Shown: positions 1 to 7,497 of the stretch, one piece after another
Numbering within the stretch: the stretch's first letter is position 1
How the letters are laid out: the number at the start of each line of letters is the position of its first letter
Source: Massilia atriviolacea
GTDB lineage: Bacteria; Pseudomonadota; Gammaproteobacteria; Burkholderiales; Burkholderiaceae_D
Reading direction: 5' to 3'
NCBI RefSeq assembly: GCF_003953935.1
Contig: NZ_RXLQ01000003.1
Span: 124,001-188,000, forward strand
DNA length: 64,000 nucleotides
Notes under the pieces: model-generated
What the model was told of the DNA's origin: nothing
Seen by the model: the letters and a program-made list of their open reading frames with translations, nothing else
Databases searched by the model: none
Position numbers and translations under genes: made by a program

Positions 1-1
1 C

Positions 2-127
2 GGGCTCGATTCCGTGGCGCGCTGCCAGGATTGCTGGACCCTGTGCCGGGGCTTCACCCAGGCGCTGGGGCAGGGCTCGACCCTGCGCTCGCTGTCGGAC
101 CTCACCACGCGCATGCGCTCCCAATGA
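2..127 (+). CDS. C-terminal end of an unidentified protein (partial)
   Basis: An open frame enters from the left edge and ends at TGA 125-127, giving about 41 residues. It contains a CxxCWxLC cysteine cluster followed by a short polar tail. The next gene begins at ATG 124, overlapping this stop by 4 bp (ATGA). Every junction downstream in this operon has the same overlap, so the frame is very likely a real gene end. The family cannot be named from this fragment; the cysteines could bind metal, but that is a guess. Confidence 0.6.
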   Translation, partial: GLDSVARCQDCWTLCRGFTQALGQGSTLRSLSDLTTRMRSQ

Positions 128-915
128 ACCATGAAACGGACTACCCTGTGATCGACTCCGACGCCTCCACGCCGCCATTGCGGCTCGCGGGAAAACGCTG
201 CCTGGTGACGGGCGGCTCGCGCAACCTTGGCCGCGCCATCTGCCTGGCCTTTGCCGCCGCCGGCGCGCGCGTGGCCTTCACCTATGTCAAGGACGACGAA
301 CAGGTCGAGGTCACGCGCGCCATGCTGCGCGAGCTGGGCGCCGAGCCGCTGGTATTCAAGGGATCGGTCACCGATGCGGCGCACGCCAGGAGCACCGTCA
401 ACGCCGTCGTCGCCGAATGGGAGGGCCTCGACATCCTGGTCAACAACGCCGGCGTGATGCAGGTGCTGCCGATCGCCCTGCTGGAGGAGGACGACTGGGA
501 CCTGGTGCTCGATACCTGCCTCAAGGGCGCGTACATTTTTTCGCGCGCCGCGCTGCGGCCCATGCTGAGGGCAAAAAAAGGCCACATCCTGAACATCGGC
601 TCGATCGCCGGCGAGCGGATCGTCGAGTCGCCCGTGCATTACGCGGCTGCCAAAGCGGGCCTGCAGGGGTTCACGCGCGCGCTGGCCAAGGAAGTGGGAC
701 GCTACGGGATCGCCGTCAACGACCTGTCGGCCGGCCTGCTGGAAGCGGGCATGGGGCAGCAGGCGCCCCAGTACCGGCTGGACGACTACACTACGCACTG
801 TCCGCTGGGCCGCACCGCCACGCTCGAAGAAACCGCCGCTTTCGTCGCCTGGCTGGTATCGGACGAGAACAGCTTCATGAGCGGCGCGCGCCTGACCTTC
901 GACGGAGGCTTGTGA
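124..915 (+). CDS. Short-chain dehydrogenase/reductase, FabG-like
   Basis: This is a 263-residue NAD(P)-dependent oxidoreductase of the classical SDR family, related to 3-oxoacyl-ACP reductases. The N-terminal Rossmann motif TGGSRNLGRA, the NNAG motif, a serine in NIGSIAG and the YAAAK motif (Tyr173, Lys177) are all present, so the catalytic set is intact. The ATG at 124 is chosen over upstream in-frame starts because it overlaps the previous stop, like the other junctions in this operon, and leaves a normal SDR N-terminus. The next gene starts within its stop codon. Neighbours (aminotransferase, second SDR, membrane protein) suggest beta-keto reduction in a small biosynthetic pathway; the substrate is unknown. 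Confidence 0.9.
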   Translation: MNHETDYPVIDSDASTPPLRLAGKRCLVTGGSRNLGRAICLAFAAAGARVAFTYVKDDEQVEVTRAMLRELGAEPLVFKGSVTDAAHARSTVNAVVAEWEGLDILVNNAGVMQVLPIALLEEDDWDLVLDTCLKGAYIFSRAALRPMLRAKKGHILNIGSIAGERIVESPVHYAAAKAGLQGFTRALAKEVGRYGIAVNDLSAGLLEAGMGQQAPQYRLDDYTTHCPLGRTATLEETAAFVAWLVSDENSFMSGARLTFDGGL

Positions 916-2213
916 TGGACGCGCTCCTGCACCAGGGCTACGACGATTTTCGCGCCTTCGTGAACCCGCTGGTTTCCATGCGCGCGCGCCTGAGCAGCGA
1001 ACCTTATTTGCTCGAACGGGTGGAGCAGGGCCGATTGGTCGACACCGACGGCAAAGCGTACATCGACCTGCTGGCCGGCTGGGGCACGCAAGCCTTCGGT
1101 CACCGCCCGCCTGCCATCGAGGCGGCGCTGATGGCCTTCCTGGACGGTAGCGCGCCGTCCTTCTACCCGTCCGGCATCAGCCCGTACGCCGGGCTGCTGG
1201 CCAGCCGGCTGCACCAGCTTACCGGCTACGACGCGGCGTTTTTCGCCAGCGGCGGCAGCGAGGCGGTGGAGGCCGCGCTGAAGCTGGTGCGCGGCGCCAG
1301 CGGCAGGCCGCGCATCGCCTGCGTGCAGGGCGCCTACCACGGCTGCACGTTCGGCAGCGTGGCGATGATGCAGGCAGGCCCGTACCGTGACATCTTCGGC
1401 CCGCACCTGCCCATGGTCGACGCGCTGCCCTTCGGCGACATGCAGGCGCTCGACAAGGCGCTGGCCGATTCCTCGCTCGCCGCCATCGTGGTCGAGCCGA
1501 TCCAGGTCGAAGCGGGCGTGCGCCTGCCCGATGCCGGCTGGCTGGCGCGCCTGTGCCACGGTACGGGCGAGCAGGGCGTGCTGCTGGTGGCCGACGAAAT
1601 CCAGACCGGCCTGGGACGCACCGGGCGCTTTTTGTCGAGCCAGGACTGGCCGCGCCGCCCCGATGTGGTCACCCTCGGCAAGGCGCTCGGCGGCGGCCTG
1701 ATGCCGCTGTCGGCGATGCTCACGCGCCGGCCGGTGTTCGACGGCGTGTATGGCAAGTTCGCGCTGGCCGAGGCGCATGCCTCCACCTTCAGCGGCAATG
1801 CGCTCGCCTGCGTGGCCGGGCTGGCGGCGCTCGACCTGCTGGACGACGCCATGCTGGCCGAGGTGCGGCGCAAGGGCCGCCTGCTGCGCGACGCGCTGGA
1901 GGAATTCGTCGCGCCATCGCCACTGGTCGAGGCGATCCGTGGCGACGGCCTGATGCTCGGCATCGCGCTGGCCGCCCCCGATCATCCGTGCTACCAGTTC
2001 GACTACCTCGGCGTGCCGGAACTGGCGGCGCAGCCGGCCATCGGCATGCTGCTGGTGCACCGGCTGTACAAGGCCGGCTACATTGCGCAGATTTGCGGCC
2101 ACGCGTGGCAGGTACTGCGCGTGCAGCCGTCGTTGACGATTTCCGACGACGAGCTGCTGGCCTGCGTGCACGCCCTGCGCGAGGCGCTCGACTGCCTGTG
2201 GGACCTTCAATGA
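915..2213 (+). CDS. Class III (acetylornithine/GABA-type) aminotransferase
   Basis: This is a 432-residue PLP-dependent fold-type I aminotransferase. Visible motifs are the SGGSEAVEAALK cofactor-phosphate region, the DEIQTGLGRTG motif that holds the PLP ring nitrogen, and TLGKALGGG with the Schiff-base lysine at about residue 256. Length is normal for the class. ATG 915 overlaps the upstream stop (TGATG arrangement), and its own stop overlaps the next start. Class III enzymes transfer amino groups to aldehydes or ketones, often on long or omega-amino substrates. Lying between two FabG-like SDRs, it may aminate a product made by this operon, which is inference. Confidence 0.92.
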   Translation: MDALLHQGYDDFRAFVNPLVSMRARLSSEPYLLERVEQGRLVDTDGKAYIDLLAGWGTQAFGHRPPAIEAALMAFLDGSAPSFYPSGISPYAGLLASRLHQLTGYDAAFFASGGSEAVEAALKLVRGASGRPRIACVQGAYHGCTFGSVAMMQAGPYRDIFGPHLPMVDALPFGDMQALDKALADSSLAAIVVEPIQVEAGVRLPDAGWLARLCHGTGEQGVLLVADEIQTGLGRTGRFLSSQDWPRRPDVVTLGKALGGGLMPLSAMLTRRPVFDGVYGKFALAEAHASTFSGNALACVAGLAALDLLDDAMLAEVRRKGRLLRDALEEFVAPSPLVEAIRGDGLMLGIALAAPDHPCYQFDYLGVPELAAQPAIGMLLVHRLYKAGYIAQICGHAWQVLRVQPSLTISDDELLACVHALREALDCLWDLQ

Positions 2214-2911
2214 AACGCGTACTTGTACTTGGCGGCAGCGGCGCCCTTGGCTCGGCCCTGCTGCGCGAACTGAAACGCAGCGGCGCCGATGCGGTGTTGA
2301 CTTACTGCCACCGGGCGGACGCCGCCGCCGCTATCGGCCACGAACTCGGTTTCCCGGCCTACGCGGCCGACTTCATGCAGGCCGATGCGGTCGATGCTCT
2401 GTTCGATTCGCTCGCGCGCGACGCACGCCTGCCGGATGCGGTGGTCCACTGCGCCGGCGTGGCGCCGATTGCCACCGTCGGCGCGGTGACGGCGGCGTCG
2501 TGGGACGCAGTCCACGCCGTGCACGGACGCGCCGCGCTGTTGTGCGCGCAGCAGATGGAACGGCGCGGCCTGCGCGGTGCGCTGGTGCTGGTGGCCGCCC
2601 TCGACGGCGTGCAGCCGGTGCCCGCGCCCGCGCATTACGCGGCCAGCCAGGCCGCCATGTGGGGCCTTGTCATGGCGCTGGCCAAGGAGCTCGGCCCCAA
2701 GGGCATCCTGGTCAACCTGGCCGTGGTGGGCGTGCTCGATGGCGGCATTGCGGCGGCGCTCGACCCCAAGCTGCGCGAATCGTACCGGCGCTATTCGGCG
2801 CTGGGCCGCACCGGCACCTGCGTGGAGGCCGCGCGCGGGCTGCGCTGGCTCGCGCTGGAAAACACCTACCTGAACGGCGCGCAGTTCCCGCTTACCGGCG
2901 GCCTGGGATGA
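2210..2911 (+). CDS. Degenerate short-chain dehydrogenase homologue
   Basis: This is a 233-residue Rossmann-fold SDR with an intact GGSGALG nucleotide-binding motif. Key catalytic positions are changed: NNAG is HCAG, the serine region reads LVLVAALDG with no serine, and YxxxK is YAASQ (Tyr143 kept, lysine replaced by Gln147). It therefore probably binds nucleotide but is unlikely to be a normal reductase. It may be an inactive partner of the intact SDR encoded at 124-915, or it may have another activity. The start overlaps the aminotransferase stop (ATGA) and the end overlaps the following membrane gene, so it belongs to the same translationally coupled operon. Confidence 0.85.
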   Translation: MKRVLVLGGSGALGSALLRELKRSGADAVLTYCHRADAAAAIGHELGFPAYAADFMQADAVDALFDSLARDARLPDAVVHCAGVAPIATVGAVTAASWDAVHAVHGRAALLCAQQMERRGLRGALVLVAALDGVQPVPAPAHYAASQAAMWGLVMALAKELGPKGILVNLAVVGVLDGGIAAALDPKLRESYRRYSALGRTGTCVEAARGLRWLALENTYLNGAQFPLTGGLG

Positions 2912-3444
2912 ACCGTGCCGGCGGCGCCTGCATGCTGCTGTTGCTGGCCATCCTGGCGGTGCAGAAGACGCAGGATGGCCTGGCGCCCGAACTGCTGTGG
3001 ATGTGCCACGTCACCAGCGCCATGCTGGCGCTCGGCCTGGTCGCCAATGCCGCGCCGCTGATCGCCACCGGCTTCCTGTGCCAGGCCGCCATCGCCATGC
3101 CGGCCTATGTGCTGCATCTGGCGACCGGCGGCCATACCTCGGTTGCGTCCTTCCTGCTGCATGTGTCGGCCCCGGTGCTGGGCGCGCTGGCGATGCGCGG
3201 CAGGCGCATGCCGGCGGCCATTGCCTGGATCGCGCTGCTGCTCTACCAGCTGCTCATTGCACTGAGCCAGGCGTTCACGCCCGAAAGCATGAACGTCAAC
3301 CTGGCGTTTCGCCCGTGGGACCCGCTGGCCGGATTCCTCCCATCGGGCTGGCCGGTGCGGGTGCTGAATCTGGCGCTGATGCTGGCCCAGTTGCAGATGG
3401 TGCGCTGGCTCTGGAACCGCAGCGTGGCGGCGAAGCCTGGGTGA
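2908..3444 (+). CDS. Small polytopic membrane protein of unknown function
   Basis: This 178-residue protein is dominated by hydrophobic helices (about five predicted by eye, starting with residues 8-18), separated by short loops and ending with a basic tail. No known motif was recognised. The ATG overlaps the stop of the preceding SDR, making it the last gene of the plus-strand operon. Its 3' end overlaps the 3' end of the convergent flippase-like gene on the other strand (3296-3444). It may move or anchor the product of the operon. Confidence 0.75.
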   Translation: MNRAGGACMLLLLAILAVQKTQDGLAPELLWMCHVTSAMLALGLVANAAPLIATGFLCQAAIAMPAYVLHLATGGHTSVASFLLHVSAPVLGALAMRGRRMPAAIAWIALLLYQLLIALSQAFTPESMNVNLAFRPWDPLAGFLPSGWPVRVLNLALMLAQLQMVRWLWNRSVAAKPG

Positions 3445-4441
3445 AGACCTTGGGCAGCTTCCATGCGCCCGCGCGCCGGAACTCGCGCGCCAGCACCGCG
3501 GCGCCGGGGACGGCCACCAGATACCAGCACAGGACGCGCAAGGTCACGCTCACGGCCATCCCCTGCGGCGTGAGCGTGGGATCGAGCATGTAGCTCGTCG
3601 CCACTTCCGCCACGCCGATCGCGCCCGGCACCGGCGCCAGGTAGGCGATCATCAGGCTGGTCGAAAAGATGGTCAGCGCTTGCAGCCAGGTCAGCGTAAA
3701 GCCGAAATGGGCGGCCAGCAGCCAGCCGATGGCCACATAGGTGAGCAGGAAAATCACCGACGCCAGATGGCATACCAGATGCTGCAGGTCGCCCGACTTG
3801 CCGATGGCGGACACTGCATGCGCGCTCTGGCCGATGCCGAGCAGCGTTTTTTGCCACAGGCCGCCGCTCTTCATGACGGCGGCGCGCCGTTCGGTCCAGC
3901 GCATCACCGGTCCCGGAAAAAACGCCATCAGCGCGAGCAGCAGCGCAATGCCCAGCAGCGGCGCGGTCAGGAGCGGCAGGCCGGCCTGCAGGGGCGCCGG
4001 CAGCGGGATGGCGTGGCCGAAGGTGAGCGTGACGCACGACACCAGGCAAATCCACAAGGTCATGTAGATGCTCTTGCTGACCGACGCCGCCAGCGCATGC
4101 GGCATCGGCACGCCCTGGCGTCCGAGCATGAACATCATGGCCGGCGTGTGCAGTTCGGCGCTGGGCGTGATACTGGTGACGAAGTAGCTCACGCAGGTCA
4201 GGCGCAGGCCCTGCGCGAAACGCAGCGGATGGCCGAGCACCGCCAGCATGCTGCGAAAGCGGATCCAGTCCAGCAGGTAGAACAGGCAGGTCAGCGCCCC
4301 AAGGCCCAGCCACAGGAGTGCGGGAATGGCGCCGATCAGGGCCAGCACGCCACCCAGGCTGGCGCCGCTGGCATGCGAGAAGAAGCGCGCGGTCAGGAAG
4401 ACGGTCAGCGCGAACAGCAGGGCGAACAGGATTTTTTTCAA
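3296..4441 (-). CDS. Flippase-like integral membrane protein (lysyl-PG synthase TM / UPF0104 type)
   Basis: This 381-residue multi-pass membrane protein resembles the lysylphosphatidylglycerol synthase transmembrane region/UPF0104 family, whose members flip or modify lipids. Motifs typical of the family appear as SYFVTSITPSAELHTP near residue 90 and APVPGAIGVAEVA near residue 275. Translation probably begins at TTG 4441, whose TTGA overlaps the stop of the upstream phospholipase-like gene. The last 50 residues are proline/serine-rich and are read antisense to the convergent membrane gene, so they may be a run-on tail rather than folded sequence. A role in lipid translocation is inferred from family and context. 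Confidence 0.8.
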   Translation of the reverse strand: MKKILFALLFALTVFLTARFFSHASGASLGGVLALIGAIPALLWLGLGALTCLFYLLDWIRFRSMLAVLGHPLRFAQGLRLTCVSYFVTSITPSAELHTPAMMFMLGRQGVPMPHALAASVSKSIYMTLWICLVSCVTLTFGHAIPLPAPLQAGLPLLTAPLLGIALLLALMAFFPGPVMRWTERRAAVMKSGGLWQKTLLGIGQSAHAVSAIGKSGDLQHLVCHLASVIFLLTYVAIGWLLAAHFGFTLTWLQALTIFSTSLMIAYLAPVPGAIGVAEVATSYMLDPTLTPQGMAVSVTLRVLCWYLVAVPGAAVLAREFRRAGAWKLPKVFTQASPPRCGSRASAPSATGPASAPDSAPAPASPMGGIRPAGPTGETPG

Positions 4442-5103
4442 GAGGGACGGGTCGCTTCGATGAAGGTCAGGTAGATGGCCGCCAGGTGGCCGGCGGCGGT
4501 GGGGATGATCTGTTCGGCCTGTGCTGCGAATTCGGCGCGCGTGAGGGAACGGCGCAGGCCGAGGCGCTTGAGCAGGCGTCCCCAGTGGTGGTTGGTGCGG
4601 TCCGGCGCGAAGCCTCGGGTGAATGCGGCCAGGCCGGCGGCGGCGTCACGCGCGTTGGCGTACTGGCGCGGTATGTCGAAGGGCAGCGCCGCCAGTTGCG
4701 GGCCATGGGCCTCGACGTACCATTCGTAGCCGTCGGTCAGGTGCGCCACGCGGCTGGCGTGGACCGGGCAGGCCATGTCGATCACCAGATGCGAGGCCAT
4801 GCCCAGCTGCACGAAGGCGCGCGCGTGCTGGCCGGCGCGCCAGGCCGCGAGCGCGCGCTCGACATGCTGCTGCGCTGTGGCCGGCGCGCTGGCCGTCAGG
4901 AAGGGAACGAATCCGCCGCCGAGATGACGGCCGGAGAAGTGGTTCAGGGACCAGTGTTCCCGGATTGTGCGGCGGCGCGGCATCCAGCTTACGTCTGCGC
5001 GGATCGCACCCAGTACCAGCGCATCGTGGAAGCGGTTGAAGCACGGGTCGTCGATCTTGCGCACGGCAAGGCCGATCACCAGTTGCAGGCCGTTGTACCT
5101 CAC
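4438..5103 (-). CDS. Phospholipase C / P1 nuclease-fold (zinc-dependent) protein
   Basis: This 221-residue protein resembles the zinc-dependent phospholipase C/S1-P1 nuclease superfamily. Histidine and aspartate ligands are spread along the chain, including HDALVLGAI, an NHF segment, and ASHLVIDMACPVHASR, which looks like the family's H-x3-D-x4-HA core. No signal peptide is visible. A GTG start at 5103 is preferred because GTGA overlaps the stop of the 54-codon gene upstream; the longer in-frame extension to 5442 is antisense-like sequence across the radical SAM end. It is co-transcribed with radical SAM and flippase-like genes, which fits phospholipid or phosphoester chemistry. Confidence 0.75.
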   Translation of the reverse strand: MRYNGLQLVIGLAVRKIDDPCFNRFHDALVLGAIRADVSWMPRRRTIREHWSLNHFSGRHLGGGFVPFLTASAPATAQQHVERALAAWRAGQHARAFVQLGMASHLVIDMACPVHASRVAHLTDGYEWYVEAHGPQLAALPFDIPRQYANARDAAAGLAAFTRGFAPDRTNHHWGRLLKRLGLRRSLTRAEFAAQAEQIIPTAAGHLAAIYLTFIEATRPS

Positions 5104-5264
5104 CGATCGGCCGACGCCTGGTAGCGCGCCAGCAGGGCAAGCAGCTCGCCGTAGCGGCGCTGGCCGCCGTGCTCGGTGCAGAAGCGTTCGATGTGCGCGA
5201 GGAACAGGGGAATGGCCTCGTCGGGCAGGTCGAGCGCGCGCAGGATGTCCTCCCGCTCGCTCAT
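5100..5264 (-). CDS. 54-residue protein of unknown function
   Basis: This small, predicted alpha-helical soluble protein starts MSEREDILRALDLPDE and is rich in Leu, Glu and Arg. Its ATG (5264-5262) overlaps the stop of the radical SAM gene, and its stop overlaps the GTG of the phospholipase-like gene, so translation is coupled on both sides. That arrangement is strong evidence that it is a real gene despite its size. No family was recognised. It could be a partner or chaperone for the radical SAM enzyme, by analogy with small proteins next to such enzymes; this is speculation. Confidence 0.65.
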   Translation of the reverse strand: MSEREDILRALDLPDEAIPLFLAHIERFCTEHGGQRRYGELLALLARYQASADR

Positions 5265-6712
5265 GACACGGCCAGCCTGCCGCTGCCCAGGGTAGCCACC
5301 GGTGCGCCAGGCGCCACCGAAAAGCGCGTGTCGCGGTCGCGGTACAGGATGTTGTAGGCGCACGATGGCACGTTGCGTCCGTCCGCTTCGCGGATGCCCA
5401 CGCAGCACTGGCGTATGCGGTCGGTGTCGAAGGTTTCTTCATCCATGTGCGAGTGGATGTAGATCGCTTTCGAACTCTGTTCGCCGATGCGCATGCGCTG
5501 TTCCGTGCTAAGGCCCGGTGCGAACATGCGTGCCAGCAGGCCCTTGAGCGTGGCCAGGATGATGTCGCTGTCGGGACTTTCCATCTCGCCGGCCCACAGG
5601 CGCGTGATCACGTCCTGCAGGCGCAGTTCCACCTGCGGGGTCGGTTCCAGGTACAGGGTGCCGGTCAGGAGGGCGCGCAGGTCGGCGCGCTCCATGAAGC
5701 GGGTGAAGGGCAGCCAGCGGCCGTCGTCCAGGCGCAGCATGTAGGTGATCAGGTAGCACATCGGATGGCTCGATGGCGACGGCACGAAGTCGTCGATGCG
5801 CAGTGCGCCGCCGGTCTGCTTTTCCAGGTCGGCCAGCACGTCGTAGGTGGTGTAGCGGCCGCGCCGGTCGAAGCGCGCGCCGCCCTGGCCGGTAAAGGTC
5901 ATCGTGTGCAGTTCGACGCTGCGGATGAAGTCCTTTTCCAGCGCCAGTTTCACGAAAGCGCCGACTTCATGGTCGTTGCTGCCGCGCGCGAGGACCGGCA
6001 GCAGGGTAGTGTCGACCTTGTGTTTTTCGAGCAGGGCCAGCACCCGCATCTTCGCCTGGTAGAAATTCCCGCCCAGCATATCGATGTTCGTCCCCGGAGT
6101 GAACGAGTCGAACGACAGCACGATGCGCGCGTCCAGTGCCGCCAGCCGTTCGAGCAGCCATTCATCCTTGAGAAAGCGCAGCCCGTGGGTGGAGATGGTG
6201 ATGCGGTTGATGCCTTCGGCATGGCACAGTTCCACCAGCCGTTCGAAGTCGGGGTGCTGGGTCGGTTCGCCGCCGGTCAGGTTGATCATGCGGTTGCCCG
6301 GATCGGCGCGCCGCACGTGCCCCAGGATGGCGCGCAGCTGGTCCTGCGACATGTGGAACGCACCTTCGTTGCGGTTGTGCGTATAGCAGATCGGGCAATC
6401 GAGATTGCAGGCCGACGTGATCGGCACGATCGGCAGCAATACCTGCTGTTCGTGGCTGGTGCACGGGCCGCAGTCGAAGGGGCAGCCCTGGCTGGCCGGT
6501 GCGGCGCCTGCGGGCGGGGTCAGGATCGGCGCTTCGTTCATGGTGGCGTCGTACCAGGCGGCGTTGGACGAGACGACGACTTCTTCGGAACCGTGCCGCG
6601 GGCAGCGCTTGCGCATGACCACCCGGCCCGCGCTGCGCCAGATGGTGGCGTCGACGCTGCGTTTGCAGGTCGAACACAGGCTTGTCGTTGCGCGTACCAG
6701 CTCGTCGCTCAT
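5261..6712 (-). CDS. Radical SAM enzyme, Tes/MJ0619 (COG1964)-like
   Basis: This is a 483-residue iron-sulfur radical SAM protein. An N-terminal Cys-rich segment (Cys13, Cys16, and CPRHG at 37-41) resembles a zinc or Fe-S ribbon. The CPFDCGPCTSHEQQ motif follows at 77-90, then the SAM cluster motif CNLDCPIC at 102-109, GGEPTQHPD, and a C-terminal RQCCVGI...VPSCAYN segment. This combination matches the MJ0619/tetraether synthase family, which joins unactivated lipid alkyl chains in archaea. ATG 6712 is chosen because the conserved N-terminal motif starts there; the longer frame to 6931 is not coding-like. Assignment to the family is fairly sure, but the substrate is not known. Confidence 0.85.
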   Translation of the reverse strand: MSDELVRATTSLCSTCKRSVDATIWRSAGRVVMRKRCPRHGSEEVVVSSNAAWYDATMNEAPILTPPAGAAPASQGCPFDCGPCTSHEQQVLLPIVPITSACNLDCPICYTHNRNEGAFHMSQDQLRAILGHVRRADPGNRMINLTGGEPTQHPDFERLVELCHAEGINRITISTHGLRFLKDEWLLERLAALDARIVLSFDSFTPGTNIDMLGGNFYQAKMRVLALLEKHKVDTTLLPVLARGSNDHEVGAFVKLALEKDFIRSVELHTMTFTGQGGARFDRRGRYTTYDVLADLEKQTGGALRIDDFVPSPSSHPMCYLITYMLRLDDGRWLPFTRFMERADLRALLTGTLYLEPTPQVELRLQDVITRLWAGEMESPDSDIILATLKGLLARMFAPGLSTEQRMRIGEQSSKAIYIHSHMDEETFDTDRIRQCCVGIREADGRNVPSCAYNILYRDRDTRFSVAPGAPVATLGSGRLAVS

Positions 6713-6803
6713 TGAGATCCATTCGGCAAATGCCGGACCAGTCCGGGGTGCTGTGATTGTAATGGCAACGCGGTCGATCGCAAAGCGTTCACCTGTATCG
6801 CGT

Positions 6804-7457
6804 TCACGGGCGGTGCGTACCGGCCGGCGATGCGCACAGCGGATGCGCTTTGAGCGCGGCCAGAAAGTCCAGGTTCCTGTTGCGCGCAATCCGCTTGTTG
6901 CGCGCGTAGGGCGCCAGCGCCGCATCGACATCCTGGCAGCCGTTCCTGAGCAGGCAGATGGCGATGACCGGCAGCGGATACGCGTAATGCAGCGGATTGG
7001 CGGCGACGTCGTCGATCAGGCCCTCGCCGACCGCCAGCAGGCGCTCCATCTTCGGGATGTGATGTCGCGCCAGGCGCTCGACGATCTCGCCGCAGGTCCT
7101 GTCGATATCCATGCCATCGTGCACCCGCACCACGCCGCCGGCATCCGGGCTGAATTCCTTGCGTTCTTCCGACAGCGAATTGAAGAACATCGTGTCGCCG
7201 TTGAACAGATTGCTCTCGTACGGCAGCGCCAGGCCGGCCAGTACCTCGTGCACGATGCCGCCGGCGACCTCGCACGACACATACACGCCGCCCGCATTGC
7301 GCAAGTAGTCGAACGCCAGGCCGCCAAGGGGCTTCCTGGTGACCTTGTCCATGATCCTGATACCGTTCTTGAGTGGCTTGAGCAGCACGATATCGGAATA
7401 GGGCTCGCCAAGCCGCGCGGCCAGCGCCGCCTTGAACTGCAATGTGGTGGTGTTCAA
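6804..7457 (-). CDS. Conserved hypothetical protein, TTG start
   Basis: This is a 217-residue soluble protein with no recognised family. The coding frame shows strong third-position GC from residue 2 onward, and there is no ATG near its beginning. A TTG at 7457-7455 preceded by AGGAG with a nine-base spacer is the best start. The sequence alternates short beta-like segments (IVLLKPLKNGIRIMDK, GGVYVSCEVAGG) with a helical C-terminal half. It lies 40 bp after the lipoprotein hydrolase gene and 91 bp before the radical SAM gene on the same strand, so it may be in the same transcript. Confidence 0.65.
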   Translation of the reverse strand: MNTTTLQFKAALAARLGEPYSDIVLLKPLKNGIRIMDKVTRKPLGGLAFDYLRNAGGVYVSCEVAGGIVHEVLAGLALPYESNLFNGDTMFFNSLSEERKEFSPDAGGVVRVHDGMDIDRTCGEIVERLARHHIPKMERLLAVGEGLIDDVAANPLHYAYPLPVIAICLLRNGCQDVDAALAPYARNKRIARNRNLDFLAALKAHPLCASPAGTHRP

Positions 7458-7497
7458 CGAAGTAGACTCCTGCGAAAGATAAAGAAAGGCGCCGTTG

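Noticed and set aside
5261-6931. Longer start (6931) for the radical SAM gene
   Set aside because: The added 73 residues are Arg/Pro-rich and not family-like; ATG 6712 gives the conserved N-terminus.
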